Shown here piece by piece: positions 46,010 to 58,715 of a stretch of 64,000 bases of DNA (positions are counted from its first letter, which is position 1; every line of letters starts with the position of its first letter). Under the pieces are notes generated by a model that had not been told where the DNA came from, searched no databases, and saw nothing but the letters and a program-made list of their open reading frames with translations. The DNA is from Chionoecetes opilio. Its lineage: Eukaryota > Arthropoda > Malacostraca > Decapoda > Majidae. Made by a program: the position numbers and the translations under genes. The stretch lies in the NCBI GenBank assembly GCA_016584305.1, contig JACEEZ010013541.1, forward strand, positions 42,501-106,500, read 5' to 3'.

Positions 46010-46620
46010 AGAAGAAGAGTAGAGAGAATGAGAGAAGAGAGAGAGAGAGGAGAGAGAGAGAGGGAGAGAGAAGAGAGAGGAAGAGAGAGAGAGAGAAAGA
46101 GTTACAAAGGACATGACAATAATCCATCAAGATCTGAAAGCACCATTGCAATATACAAGACAAGACTTCGAGGCAAACAACAACTCATGAAATGGAAATG
46201 CAATAAAACACAACACGAAACAAAAAAACCTAAAAATAAACAAATATAAAACACGAAAACCTAAAGAAAAAAATACGAATAATGAAAGGAAAAATCCACC
46301 TCAGAAAAATAATGTTTGCACGAAAAAAAAGGAAAGAGAGAGAAAGAAAAAATTCAATTATCTGAAATGACAAAACAACAAAATTTGAAGAAAACCGAAG
46401 GTGCATATCTTGGAATCCAATTATCTGAAGGCAACTGCATATCCGACCTTCGTATCCGGCGTGGGGGAACGTCATTTTGTGGTGAAAGGAGAGAGTGAGC
46501 GAGGAGAGAGAGAGCGAGGAGAGCAGAGGAGCGAGGCGAGAGAGGAGAAAGGACGAGAGATGGGAGAAAGGGAGAGAGAGAGAGAGAAGAGAAGGAGAAG
46601 AGGAGGAGATGAAAAATAGA
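46010..46620. repeat. (GA)n-rich low-complexity stretch
   Basis: GA repeats at 46030-46100 and 46495-46605 with A-rich sequence between. No gene. Confidence 0.85.
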
Positions 46621-46930
46621 TAATTATATATTGATACAGATTAGATATGAATATATATATAACTGAAATGATGAAATAATAGCACTAAAGAAAGAAAAAA
46701 GTTAAATAATATATAATGATTATATAATGATAATAGTAGTAGTAGAGATACCGATATAATAATATTAGAATACAATATTTATCATAGTCATACATGAATA
46801 AATGCAGAACATTCAGCCAGCTGAAGAGAGCAAGGAGTGAAGCTGGGTTTGTTGACACAATGGACAGTACAGTGTGAGTCACGCATGAAGTGATTGAGGC
46901 TTGTTCAGCGTTGAGATGAAAGCTTCTCAG
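46621..46930. other. AT-rich spacer
   Basis: TAATA/ATATA-rich; nothing recognised. Confidence 0.6.
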
Positions 46931-46998
46931 GATGCAGGCGTGCGTCCTTGACCACGCTACAGGTCATGTTGACGCTCAATGCTGTTGTTTTTGTCTCC

Positions 46999-47941
46999 TC
47001 AAGGCAAGTCAAGGCTTTCTGTTTCTGTTTGCCTTGTGTGCCTTGTTCTGTCTTCCCGTGGCGTGCGGCGCGTTGGAGGCCGCACTCGGTCGCTGCTTCG
47101 TGCTGGTAAAACAGCACCAGCACGCTTACTCGTTGACGCTGAGGCTCGGGATGTCCTTTGCCCTTGCAGCACCTCCTTCAGCACCGCGATGAGATCTAAC
47201 CAGGACCCGGCCCTGGCTGGGGTCACGGCTTCGAGCCCCGCGCCCCACGCCACCAGTTCGGCCAGCCAGGGGTGACGGGGCCTGTCCCGGGTGCAAGCCT
47301 TAGAGTGTTTCTCAATCAGGATTGCCAGTCCGTACACGTCGCTGGCCTCGCTTGCAGGGTGCGGTGTACGCATCATCCGCGCGATCCACGGGAAGCGTCG
47401 GCCTGTGTGGCGCGTCTTGGCGTAGATTGCGTTCGGTGGCCGCGCTTGGTGAGGGCCCAAGGCAATGACCGTTGCTATGGGGCGCTTTCATCCTTCACGA
47501 CTACAAGAATTATTGCCCCTTGATATCGTTGTGTGCAAAGCCTCCGCCTCACACCATGCGTTGCAGCGTCCCTGTCCGGGACACCTGCAGAAACACCTTC
47601 CTGATGTCTACAAACGGTGCAGGGCCCCTCGAAGAAACGCGTTGCGGTGTTGCCGGAGTAATACGTGACCAGCTGCCGCGTCCTTGACGCAGACGCCGGA
47701 GCCGCTGCAACGCCGGGCATACTCGCTGCTGCAGGCTTGATCGCCTCCTCGACCAGCCCGTTCAACGCTGATTGCCAAGAAACTTTTACAACGAGCTCGT
47801 CGTGCGTGGTCTGGTCCCCACCATACAACACGAGCCGTACGTGCCGGCGCCTAAATCCTTGGCAGTACAGTTGACTCCTGGCTTCCACCTCGCGCGGGCT
47901 GCTGCAGGAGGCGGCACGTCATGTAGGCGCAGACGAAACAT
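46999..47941 (-). pseudogene. Protein-kinase-like pseudogene (single exon, frameshifted)
   Basis: Minus-strand landmarks appear in kinase order. GAGTYGS glycine loop is at 47851-47831; ELVVKVS with the ATP-binding Lys is at 47799-47779; a helix-C-like LVEEA follows; LVTYYSGNTATRFFEG is near 47650. GFAHNDIKG is at about 47542-47516 in the place of the HRD catalytic loop (HND form). VIALG at 47472-47457 stands where DFG/DLG should be; ASDVYGLAILIE at 47346-47311 is the conserved helix-F segment. Frames change after the glycine loop, around the catalytic loop and after VVVKDESAP. The DFG Asp is replaced by Ala. An ATG at 47941 would give about 310 residues, short but enough for a kinase fold. 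It sits in a GC-rich island. I recall short intronless kinase-like genes being expanded in decapods; membership is inference. Confidence 0.65.
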
Positions 47942-48955
47942 GGCGCGCCCGCTCCTTGACGGACACCTTGTTTGTTGCCTTTACCTCCTGTCCACGCCAG
48001 TCTTTGCTGGGCGTTGCGATGGGGCGAAATGGGCGTTTTTTTTACGTGGGTCTTTGTTTCTTTGTTTGTTTTGATCGTTTCAGTTGTTACGGCGTGTTTT
48101 GGGTCCTTTCTTCTCCTCGATTAATTTTGCGAATAATGACGGAGTTTTCAGCGCATTGTTCCGTCTGCATCTTCGCTGTCCAAGACGAACATTCAGTCCC
48201 AGAGGCCACGACGACTGTTGTTTGAAACAAGTCCGTACAATTCCTTTCCAGGGCAGTTGGGGCGGCTGGCTCCTTTCACGGGCTCGCCCGCCACAGCAAC
48301 CGCGGCCTCATTCGTCGCCACCGGAGACCGCCGCGGCCAGGCGCCAGCTGTCGCTTTGGGGCAGGCCTTTTTGTGACTCTCTCTCCCAGGCAGAAGCGTA
48401 GGCCTGCGTTTTCTTAATCACAGGGCCAAGTTCCCCTCCTCGTGTTCTTGGGACTCAGCCTTCGCTTCTGTGGCTGTGTCTTCATCCCCCTGGGGAGAGC
48501 TTGGCCAGAGCGCGGCTTTCTGAGAGCGTGACAAAACCTTCCTTGGGTTGGTCATGCCGTCAGATCCTTACTCACACCTCTCGCGTCATTTGACCAGGGC
48601 TGGCTGTATTAAGGTAAGAAACGCCGTCCTAGGTATCGTAGCTTGGAGGTTCACCCTCGTGGTCGTTAAGGAACAATACACATGAGTAAATACGGAATAA
48701 TGACTCTTATGTAGCGTCTTTTCCTCACCACTCAACTCCAACCTCATTGGTTCCAATCTGCTGGCCGCACCAACACCTTCATAGTACAGAATAATGTTGA
48801 GTTGGTATAAAACAATAAATCACGCACTGAAGGCTTAGTGTGCATGGATATGTGAAGGCATTTCCACCCTTACCACCACATCGTCTTTACTCCATTCTGT
48901 CCTGGAACCCGCGCCATCTCCAGCCTCACCCGCCGCCGCCTTCCTCTGAGTAATC
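47942..48955. other. GC-rich block, no recognised gene
   Basis: Continues the GC-rich island upstream of the kinase-like pseudogene. Several ORFs up to 105 codons without motifs. The composition and T-rich linkers are like 2690-4480. Confidence 0.45.
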
Positions 48956-48959
48956 CCGG

Positions 48960-49060
48960 CCAGTGATTGGTTGCCGCCTCCAGCTCTCCACCAATCAGGG
49001 ACTCGCATTCCTATAGAGCGATATAAGGACAGTCCACCATGGCCTTGCTCACGCGCTGGA
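48960..49060 (+). promoter_or_regulatory. Promoter-like arrangement: ATTGG / CCAAT / TATA
   Basis: gtgattggttg near 48963 (inverted CCAAT box), caccaatcag near 48990 (CCAAT box) and gcgatataaggac at about 49018-49030 (TATA-like) follow one another at spacings seen in Pol II promoters. An ATG in a good context (caccatgg) is near 49040, but the ORF it opens runs into repeat. No transcript can be confirmed. Confidence 0.3.
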
Positions 49061-49346
49061 CACGTGAACGCCAGCCGTTACCCTCTCGGAAAGAACTTAG
49101 AACTGAGTGACCGATCTTTGGGTAAAGCTGGGCCCTCACACACTACACACACCCTATCCCTTTCCCCTCCTCCTCCCCCTCCGTCCCACCACACACACGA
49201 GGAAGAGGAGGAGGAAGTAATCTCCTTGGTGGTGGTGTATTTGGCTACTGCAGTGCCCTGAGCCGGTTTTTGAGCATGTGTTGTCATGTTTGCATTCCCA
49301 GTTTTCATGGTTTTTTTCCTAGCAATTATTTTTTCCGTTCCCAGAT

Positions 49347-49507
<161 letters not shown>

Positions 49508-49589
49508 TGATTCTCTACTATACTTTCGTTTCTTCTCCTTTCGTATTCTTTCTCTCCTTTCATTTACTCTTATTTTGCTCCCTAACTAG

Positions 49590-50340
49590 GGAGCGACTAA
49601 GGCGACTAAAATTCTTCCTACTCTGTTATACAACAACAATGTCATCAACAGAACTAACCAACACAAACTACTAGGTGTAACTTTTGATGATAACATATCC
49701 TTTAAACCACACATTAATGAATTATGTCTTAAATTGTCTAGAATCGTATCTCTATTATATCAAATTATGCCTTAGACCTTATGCCTAATAATATACCTAA
49801 AATTCTCTATAATGCCCATGTATTGCCACACTTTCAATATTGTACTCCAGTCTGGTGCAACCCCCAAATCCCCCCCCATTTATTCCCCTTTTCCCGGCAA
49901 ACAAAAGAAAAAATTTAGGTTTCATTACAAATTCGGGCCAAATTTTTGTCTTTACTCACCCTTTATTTAAAAATATAAAACCCTCTTGAAATTATTTGCC
50001 CAAAAAACAAATTACAGTTTTGGAATATAAAATGCAAAAAAAAGTTACGGGGGTCAATATTTTAAAACTTGCTCCCTCAACATAACAAAAACCCCCACCC
50101 GAAACGGGTAAACCCCCTCCTTTGTACCAAAACCATAACCTGATTTTTTTTTTTAAACACTCCAGCCTACCCCGGGCCCCCAAGAATGGAAAATTCCCCC
50201 CGGACTCTTTTTAAACCCTCCCAACATTTAATGTTCTTTTTTAAAAAAGGAAATCCCAAAAATATTTATTGTCCCTACTGACAAATATTTGGGTTTTTAA
50301 TATTTTTTAATATTTGTTCTAATATTTTTTCCAAATGAGG
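49590..50340 (+). mobile_element. LINE RT thumb/C-terminal region, clean then damaged
   Basis: From about 49665 the plus strand reads LGVTFDDNISFKPHINELCL, then SRIVSLLYQI, MPNNIPKILYNAHVLPHFQY and CTPVWCNPQ. This is the region after the RT palm of CR1-like LINEs. From about 49862 the text becomes homopolymer-rich, but residues such as GFITNS and HPLFK, then PQHNKN, still follow in the expected order to about 50250. One indel already lies near 49770 in the clean part. Confidence 0.75.
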
Positions 50341-51660
50341 TCATGTAGATTTATTTTTTTGGTCCCCAACAATAACATTTTTTGCTTTTAAAAATTTAAT
50401 TTTTTTGGGGCAATTTGTCTATGTACTTCCCCCCGGTTTTTTTTTTTTTTTTTTTTTTACCTTTTTTTTTCTTTTTGTTTTCTTTTTTCTTCTTTTTTTA
50501 TTAATTGCTTTTGAGTCCTAGAAAAAACTTGTTTGTTAAACTACAGAAAAATGCTGCCCAAATAGCCGTATGGTTTCGTAGGGCTGCTTCCCAAAAAATT
50601 ATGTTTTTAAAACTTTTTTTAACGTATGTATTATGGTAAGCTTTTATTAAAGGTTTCAAGTGTTTAAAGTGCCCCCAAAGACTTTTTTCCGCATTCTTTT
50701 CCTTTTGTCTCCTCCCTTTTCCTTTTCCTCTTTTTCCTGTTGCTAGTCTCTTTTCCTTGCACACATTTCCTTTCTCCCCCTCTTTTTTTTTCCGCCCCAC
50801 TTACTTCTTTCTCCTCCCCCTCCTCACTTCTTTCCCTTCCTTGCAATTCCCCTTTTCCCTATTTTTTTATTTCTCTTCCCCCAGGGGCTTTTTTCCTCCC
50901 ACTTTTTTTGCATTTTTTTCTCTCATCCCCTCTAATCTCTTCTTCTCTTCTACAAACCTTTTTTCAAAGAAACTCTTTCCTATTTCATTCTCCTCTTCAC
51001 TATTCCTTTATTTCCATTTCCTCCTTTCTAGGCCCGTTTTTTTCATATAAATTATTTTAATTACCACTGTTTTATCTCTTCAATTCCCTCATATATTTGG
51101 GGTGATCCCCTTAAAAACAGTTTTTAAAAACACACACACACACCAACACACAAAACCACACACCACACACACCCACCACACACACAAAACCCCACACACC
51201 CCCACACACACAACCCACACACACACCCCACACACACACAACCACACACACACCACCCACACACAAACACACACACACACCACACACACACAAAACAAAC
51301 ACACCCCACCCCACACCACACAAAACCCCCCCACACACACACACAACACACCCCCACACACTATTTTCATCACCCAAATAGAAAAAAAGGGGGGGGAGGA
51401 AAGGAAGAGAGAAGGGGAAGGTTTTAAAAGGGGGGAAAAACCTGAAATGAAAGAAAGAAAAAAGTTGGGAACTCTTTTTTAAAATTTTCCCGGGGGGACC
51501 CTTTCTTACTGGAAAGTGTTTGTGGAGGGGAGGAGGAGGGGGGAGGAGGGGGAAAGGAAAAGGGGAGGAAGAGGAAGGGAGGAGGGGGGGGTAAAAGGGG
51601 AAAGGGGCCCAAAAAGGGGAAAGGGAAAACAAAAATGCCCGGAAAAAAAAAAAGAGGCAA
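50341..51660. other. Low-quality sequence with a damaged CA repeat
   Basis: Homopolymer-rich mosaic. 51130-51362 is a CA repeat broken by extra A and C. Purine-rich at 51380-51660. ORFs not credible. Confidence 0.75.
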
Positions 51661-52039
51661 CGAAGGAAAGATTAATAAGGCGAAGAAATGTTAATGTGGT
51701 TGTGGAAAGCTGAGGAAAAAAACAGTAAGAGAGAATAGAGAAAATGGAAGATAAATGTGCCAAGTCAATAACAAATAATAGAATAGGAAAGAAAATATTC
51801 ATAAGTATATGAGTATGGAGGAAAGTAAGGCAAGAAAGAAGATAGATAGGAAGATATAGATAGATAGATAGATAGTTAGATAGATAGATAGATAGATAGA
51901 TAGATATAAAGATGGTGAGAATGAAGAAGATAAATAAAATGGTAGGACATAAAGATGAAAATGAAGAAGAGAAGAGAAGGAAGAGGAAACGAGAAGGAAA
52001 AGGAAATTAGGTAAATAATAAAAGGCGATTATAAGCAAA
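51661..52039. repeat. Spacer with (GATA)n
   Basis: A GATA/TAGA run at about 51850-51905 within A/G-rich sequence. No gene. Confidence 0.85.
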
Positions 52040-52797
52040 AAGAATGTTGGTAGAAAAAACCCTGGTAATAGATACACCATAAGCAATGTATCGCTGAAAA
52101 GATCAGAAGGTGAAAAAGATCTTGGAGTGAGGGTGAGCCCAGACCTCCGACCTAGGAAACAATGTATTGAGGCCAGAAATAGAGCTAATAGAGTATTAGG
52201 ATTCATTACCAGAAGTGTTAAAAGTAGAAGTGCGGAAGTTATTCTAAAGCTTTATCTGGCTCTAGTCAGGCCTCACCTAGACTATGCAGTTCAGTTTTGG
52301 TCTCCATATTACAGGATGGATATAGTGTTGTTAGAAAAAGTGCAGAGAAGGGTGACCAAAATGATACAAGGGATGCGTAACTTTAGTTATGAGAGGAGAT
52401 TGAAGTTATTAAAATTACACTCACTCGAGAGACGCAGAGTAAGGGGCGATCTGATAGAAATTTTAAGTGGATAAAGGGATTTAATAAAGCAGAGGTAGGA
52501 AAAGTTCTTACGGCTTTTAACCAGGGTAGAACAAGAAGTAACTGATTCAAGCTGGAAAAGCGTAGATTTAGAAAGGAAATAGGGAAAAACTGGTTCACAA
52601 ATAGGGTGGTGAATGAATGGAATGGTCTCAGTAGACAGGTAGTTAGTGCTGAGTCATTGGGGAGCTTTAAAGGGGAGCTGGATAGGTTCATGGATGGGGA
52701 TGAAAGGTGGATGTAGGTAGTGTTAGGTGACAGGAACTACCACGTGTAGGCCTCGCGGCCTCTTGTAGCTTCCTTATTTTCTTATGTTCTTATGTAA
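52040..52797 (+). mobile_element. LINE 3' end with SINE-shared tail
   Basis: The frame at 52127-52474 encodes VSPDLRPRKQCIEARNRANR, then ALVRPHLDYAVQFWSPYYRM, VQRRVTKMIQGMRN and LERRRVRGDLIEI. A one-base deletion near 52464 shifts the frame; it continues as KWIKGFNKAEVGK, then NWFTNRVVNEWNGLSRQVVS and ends FKGELDRFMDGDERWM near 52715. This is the RT C-terminal part of a CR1/L2-like LINE, with only one clear lesion, so fairly young. The 3' tail ggaactaccacgtgtaggcc, then cgcggcctcttgtagcttcc and cttatgttcttatg matches the tail of the SINEs at 24870 and 26190. The 5' end is truncated near 52040. Confidence 0.88.
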
Positions 52798-53050
<253 letters not shown>

Positions 53051-53552
53051 CGTGACATGAAAGAAAACACAGTAATAAAATAAAGGTGAACAGAAAGACG
53101 GTAAAGAAAATATGCCTAATAAAAAAACTAGAAATCTTTAAAAAAAATAAGTTGGAATAAAAAATAAAGATCACAATAAAAAACGAGAAAAGGAAAGTGG
53201 AAATGAAAAAAAAAACAAAGTGATAAAAAAAAATAAATAAAAAAAAAGAAGGCGAAAGAAAAAGCAAAAAAAAGAAGGAAAAAGGACCCAAAGCAAAATA
53301 CAAAATAACAAAAAGAAGATCGATGGGAAAAGGGTTACAAAAAAAAAAAATCAAAAGGGTAAAGAAGAGAAGCAAGAATAGGGAAATTAAGGAAGACGAA
53401 GAGGGTAAGGGAACACAATAGTAAACAAGAAACGAGGGAAAAAGAGAAAGGAAGAGAGAAAGGGGGAGAGAGGAGAGAAAAGAGAGAGAGAGAAGAGAGA
53501 AGAGAGAGAAGAGAGAGAGAGGAGAGGGGAGAGGAGGAGGAGAGAGAGAGAG

Positions 53553-53590
<38 letters not shown>

Positions 53591-53613
53591 GAAGAGAGAG
53601 AGAAAGAGAGGGG

Positions 53614-53650
<37 letters not shown>

Positions 53651-53935
53651 GAAAAGGAAAGGAAGAAGAAAGGGGAAAAGAAAGGAGGAAGGGAAAGGGG
53701 AGAAAGGGGAGAGGAGGAGAGGAAGGAAAAGAGGAGAAGAAGAGAGGGGAGGAGAAGGAAAAGGGGAAAAAGAGGAAGGAAAGGGAAAAAAGGGAAAAAA
53801 AAAAGGGGGGGGGGGAAAAGGGGAAAGGGGGGCCAAAAAAAAGGGAAAAAAATAAAAAAAAAAAAAGGAAAAAAAAAAGGGAAAAAAAAAGGGTTGAAAA
53901 AATCATAAATTATCGAAACAATTAATTTTGCCAAT
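53051..53935. repeat. Purine-rich low-complexity stretch
   Basis: A-rich (53100-53400) then GA/GGA-rich (53440-53900) sequence. Homopolymer growth at 53700-53900 suggests lower quality. The 322- and 199-codon minus ORFs are artefacts (Ser/Leu/Phe repeats). Confidence 0.85.
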
Positions 53936-54260
53936 ACTTATCCTTTTCCTGTTATTACATTTTTCTTCCATCCCTTCCTTTCCCTTCCTCTTTATCCCCT
54001 TCCCTTTCCCTTCCTCTTCCATCCCTTCCTTTCCCTTCCTCTTCTATCCCTTCCTTTCCCTTTCTCTTCCTCCCTTCCCTTTTCCCTTCCCTTTTATCCC
54101 TTCCTTTCGCTTCCTCTTCTATCCCCTTTTTTTCCTTTCCTTCCCTCCCTTCCTTTTCCCTTTCCCCTTCCCTCCCTTTCCCTTTCGCTTCCTTTCCATC
54201 CCTTTTTCTTTTATCACTTCCTCTTCCTCCCTCCCTCCATTTCCTTTACTTTCCCAATGA
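53936..54260. repeat. Pyrimidine-rich (CCTTCC/CTTTCC) tract
   Basis: CCTTCCTTTCCCTTCCTCTT-type repeat of about 300 bp. Confidence 0.9.
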
Positions 54261-54315
54261 ATTGACCAAAAAAGTTTCTTCTGTTCTTTGCGAAATTAAA
54301 AGTGAATCCTTGGTA

Positions 54316-54318
<3 letters not shown>

Positions 54319-54387
<69 letters not shown>

Positions 54388-54388
54388 C

Positions 54389-54478
<90 letters not shown>

Positions 54479-54629
54479 CTGGTCTTCATGGCTCGTAAAT
54501 ATCTAGTGTATCTGAAGAATTATCTATCGGATTTCTCACCTGTATTTTATCTCTATCTATCTATCCATCCATCCATCCATCCATCCATCCATCCATCCAT
54601 CCATCCATCCATCCATCCATCCATCCATC

Positions 54630-54661
<32 letters not shown>

Positions 54662-54718
54662 ATATCTCTATCTATCTACCTATCTACCTATCTATCTATC
54701 TATCTATCTATCGACCCG

Positions 54719-54755
<37 letters not shown>

Positions 54756-54800
54756 GTATCTATCTATCTATCTATCTATCTACCCGTCTATCTATCCTCC
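54319..54800. repeat. (CT)n, (ATCC)n and (TATC)n array
   Basis: CT at 54319-54477, then after about 65 bp of unique sequence ATCC at 54560-54630, merging into TATC with CTAC and CGAC interruptions to 54800. Confidence 0.97.
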
Positions 54801-54952
54801 AATACACTGTAGTCGTTCGGCTTGGCTCATTATTGGCCATTTAAGAATTACTGAAGAAACTGTATGGTAGACTAATAAAATATATAAATAGCTTATCTTC
54901 TTAATCTCTTCATATATAAGTTGCTGTTTCTATCTCTCTTATTTAATATTTT

Positions 54953-55356
<404 letters not shown>

Positions 55357-55360
<4 letters not shown>

Positions 55361-55655
55361 TCTAGTTGTATTCATCTAGTTGTATTTTACAGGGCCTGAG
55401 CAACGCTCGTATGGCCCCGTCTCCATATCAACAATTTTTTTTTTTTTTATCATTCATCCTTAGTGCTTAGTTTTTGGCCGAAGCCACCACCCCGGAGAGC
55501 AGGTCACAAACCCCGCCTAACACCCGGTACCCATTCACTGCTGGGTGGACAGGGGCTCGGGTTTTAAGGAAACAGCCCAACTGTTTCCGCTCCGCCCGGG
55601 GATCGAACCCGGGACTTCTCGGTTGTGAACCGAGCGTGCTACCCCTACACTACGG

Positions 55656-55659
<4 letters not shown>
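55357..55659 (-). mobile_element. tRNA-derived SINE (decapod type)
   Basis: On the minus strand the tRNA-like head runs 55659-55590: acceptor-like CTCCG/CGGAG, GTAGTGTAGGGGTAGC (A-box), anticodon stem CTCGG/CCGAG with loop TTCACAA, and T arm CCCGGGTTCGATCCCCGGG (B-box intact). The body contains cagcagtgaatgggtaccgg and cttcggccaaaaactaagc, and ends in acagg then two copies of tacaactagatgaa near 55388-55360, followed by the TG run. The tail differs from the SINEs at 24870 and 26190, so it used a different LINE partner. Confidence 0.85.
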
Positions 55660-55860
<201 letters not shown>

Positions 55861-56569
55861 TCTCTCCCCCCCTTTTCTCCCTCCCCTCTCCCCCTTCTCT
55901 TTCCCCAAAGCAAAGTAAAAGTAAAAATTGTTTATTTGCCCTCTTTAACCCAAGAAATTAAATTTCAAAATATCAAGGCAAGCTCTTTAATTAAAATTTT
56001 TAAGAGCTCCAAAAAATCTACGTAAATTTCAAAATTCCTGGGGAAAACATAATCAATAAAATCATCACCTATTCATACTGTAACTCTATCTGGTTTTTCA
56101 TAGAGTTAGAAATATTTTATACGCATATTCAATAATCACAAACCCAAAAAACCCTACACACAAAAAACATATACAATATATACATCAAAAAACATATACA
56201 CGTACGCGCACGTAACCCCCAAAACACATACATATGCACTATACATACATACCATACACACATACGCATCAAAAACACACAACAACATTCCATACAAAAA
56301 ATAACACACATATTACTTATACTCACACCAAATAATATACACCACATACTTAAAATTCATTATCACTGTTTTTGTTGTTTTTGTTGTAGATTTTTATATT
56401 ATTTTTTTATAACACATACTAAAAATTATTAAAATATTTCTAAGGCTGCAGCAAAAAATACTTCCCATTTAAACTCTTTTCATTTCAAGATATTACTCTG
56501 ATTAAAAGTAACTGAATTTTAATCCGTTTTTGAAGATATTTTTTTTTCTTTTATCTTAAAAAAAAACAC
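55861..56569. other. Unassigned, partly low-quality stretch
   Basis: Pyrimidine-rich then AT-rich, with an ACATACA-rich part at 56130-56340. No recognised gene. Confidence 0.5.
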
Positions 56570-57271
56570 AGTTGTTTGTATTCAGAGATACCCGGAGTTT
56601 ATTCCATTCGAGACACCTCGTAGTTACAATCTCCTTCTGGCTTTTGATCGTGGGCGTGGAGGTCTTAAAAATGTTATTGATACTCTAACAATAAATGACT
56701 TGGGGAGTTCTTAGCGAGAAAAAACTTTAACATTCTAGCTTATGAATATCCTGAACTTTTAATACACCATGTTAAACGAATAAGTTGTCTGTGTGATGCC
56801 AACGTCCTACCCCTAAAATCATCCTAATGACCCTTTTTTTGAAAGCAGTAATAAGGGCTGTAATATAGTTTTTAAAACCTGAGCCCAAATAAGATTACAT
56901 ATTGTAGGTATGGATTATCAACTGTAATACAATATGTTTAATGTTTCTTTTAACAGATTATTTTTAATTTCATATATATTCCTAACGACCTCGTAGTTTT
57001 ACTATAAATATAGTTTTCACATGCTCCTTCCATAATAACTTTTTCATATCATAATTCCAAAAAATTTTTTTTGAAAAACATCTTTGAATTCACAGTTTCC
57101 ATTTTTACTAGGTGTTGTTGCTAATATTTTTATTCCCTGCAAATATAATGAAGTGGGTTTTGTTATATTAATTGAAAGTCTGTTAGCTAATACCAATTAG
57201 CTACATTATTTAGTTCTTGATTAACCGATTCTCAAGGGTGTGCAGATCAGGCTCAGAATGGTAAAGAGTTG
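56570..57271 (-). mobile_element. LINE 3' portion, downstream of the hAT insertion
   Basis: Minus-strand continuation of the LINE at 58716-60981. Directly after the hAT it reads LYHSEPDLHTLENRLIKN, then (with frameshifts) SINYNKTHFIIFAG-like and NPYLQYV..LFGL segments, matching the RT thumb and following region of CR1-like LINEs. It is much more decayed than the 5' portion. The end near 56570 is not sharply visible. Confidence 0.8.
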
Positions 57272-58715
57272 CAGTCGTGGGCGTTGCGATAAGAAAAAGC
57301 GATAATGCGATAAAGCGATAATATCGCTTTAAACCGAAAATTTCCGCTTATCGTTTATCGCAAGACCGGAAAAACTTATCGCTTATTTTTTATCGCTTTC
57401 AAATTTCCCGCGATAAATCCAGCGATAAAGTAGAAGACGAAAAACCGTTAGGGCGGAGGTTAAAAGGCTCATTGTTACGCGCAAACAGATGGGGCCAGGC
57501 GCCTGGCGGCCCGCGCTTCTGTTGTCAGTTTCTTTGAATACCCCCCAAACTGGCGCATCTGTTTCTCACTCTGTGTTTCATTGTCTACCAGCGATCCAAG
57601 CTTCTTTGTGTGTTTAACTTATATATCTTAATTCTTATTGTATATTGCTATCTTAACTAAATAAACTAATTAATATATATTAGTTTTATATATTTTTTGC
57701 GTTTTGAGGTGCGCCTCGCGCGTTCATTTCATCTCGCGCGCAAAATTCAACTCTGTGGCCCCCAAAATGAAAGGAAGAAATCTTCCAGAGGTTGTGAAGG
57801 AGATGAAGGCGCTCATCAGGCAAGAGACAGAGAGAGAGCAACAGCCAGGACATGGAGGCAATGGAGGAGCTGAGGAGGTCAGCGCCGACCCATTTGCAGA
57901 GCTGTGTGACACAACCCAGGCTGACCAGGAGGACGACCTGGAAGAGGACATCAAGAAGGAGCTGCTGGCTTGGAAGAGGAGCAAGGAGGTAATAAGACTA
58001 TTGTGCTTAAAACTTATTGCTTTTGTTCTTACATACTAGCAAATGTAATGTTGCGATAAAATGTTGCGATAATTGCGCTAACAAATGTAATATTGCGATA
58101 ATATAAATTAATATTTGTAATTGTTGCAGCAACACTGAAGAAGTCGCACTTCCCAGCAAAGTATAGGGACCAGTGGTGACCCTCTTCATCAAGTACAACA
58201 CTGGGATCCCAAGCTCAGCAGCAGTGGAGCGATTATTCAGCACAGCTGGGACGTCCTGAGGCCAAAGAGGGCGTGCCTCAGTGAGGACAACTTTGAGTAC
58301 CTGGTGTTTCTGAAGGGAAACCTCCACCTCCTCAAGCAGAAGTTCAAGGTGCCAAGGGGGGGGGGGGGGGATGAGAAGGATGAGAGATGTTTTAATTGTT
58401 GTTTTGTGTTTGTGATGTTGTGCTGTGATAGTTTGTTAATTTGTCTTCATTAAATGTTGTTATAAAGTAATAAAATGTTAATTTCGGGTCCTTTAGTCTT
58501 TTATTAAGTAATATATGGTGTTTTAAGTGTAAAAAAGAGGTTTTTAAATGCATAAGTAGCAAAACTAGAGTATTTTTGGATTTATCGCAGGATTTATCGC
58601 TTATCGCTTTAAGCTATTTTGGAAATTTATCGCTTTATCGTTATAGGACTTAGCGGAAAAATGTATCGCTTTATCGTTATCGCTTTATCGCAAAATTTAT
58701 CGCTGCCCACCACTG
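57272..58715 (+). mobile_element. hAT transposon, 1,444 bp, inserted in a LINE
   Basis: Ends are CAGTCGTGGGC (57272) and GCCCACCACTG (58715), inverted with one mismatch. The 8-bp target duplication AAGAGTTG is perfect at 57264-57271 and 58716-58723. An 8-bp duplication and CAGTG-type ends define hAT elements. Both subterminal zones (57286-57430 and 58580-58708) are packed with GCGATAA/TTATCGC. The inside encodes remnants of a transposase (57704-58330). It is truncated and frameshifted, so this copy is non-autonomous now. Confidence 0.95.
57704..58330 (+). pseudogene. hAT transposase remnant with dimerisation domain
   Basis: The first part (57704-58039) encodes MKGRNLPEVVKEMKALIRQE and an acidic stretch ending DDLEEDIKKELLAWKRSKE. 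It meets a GT at 57989 and an AG at 58129 that would bound a 141-bp intron. Near 58180 the frame reads VTLFIKYNTGIPSSAAVERL and FSTAG. After a one-base deletion near 58250 comes LRPKRACLSEDNFEYLVFLK. This is the C-terminal hAT dimerisation region (ERLFS..R..L). The BED finger and most of the RNase-H-like catalytic core are absent. About 150-200 codons remain of a usual 500-700. Confidence 0.85.
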
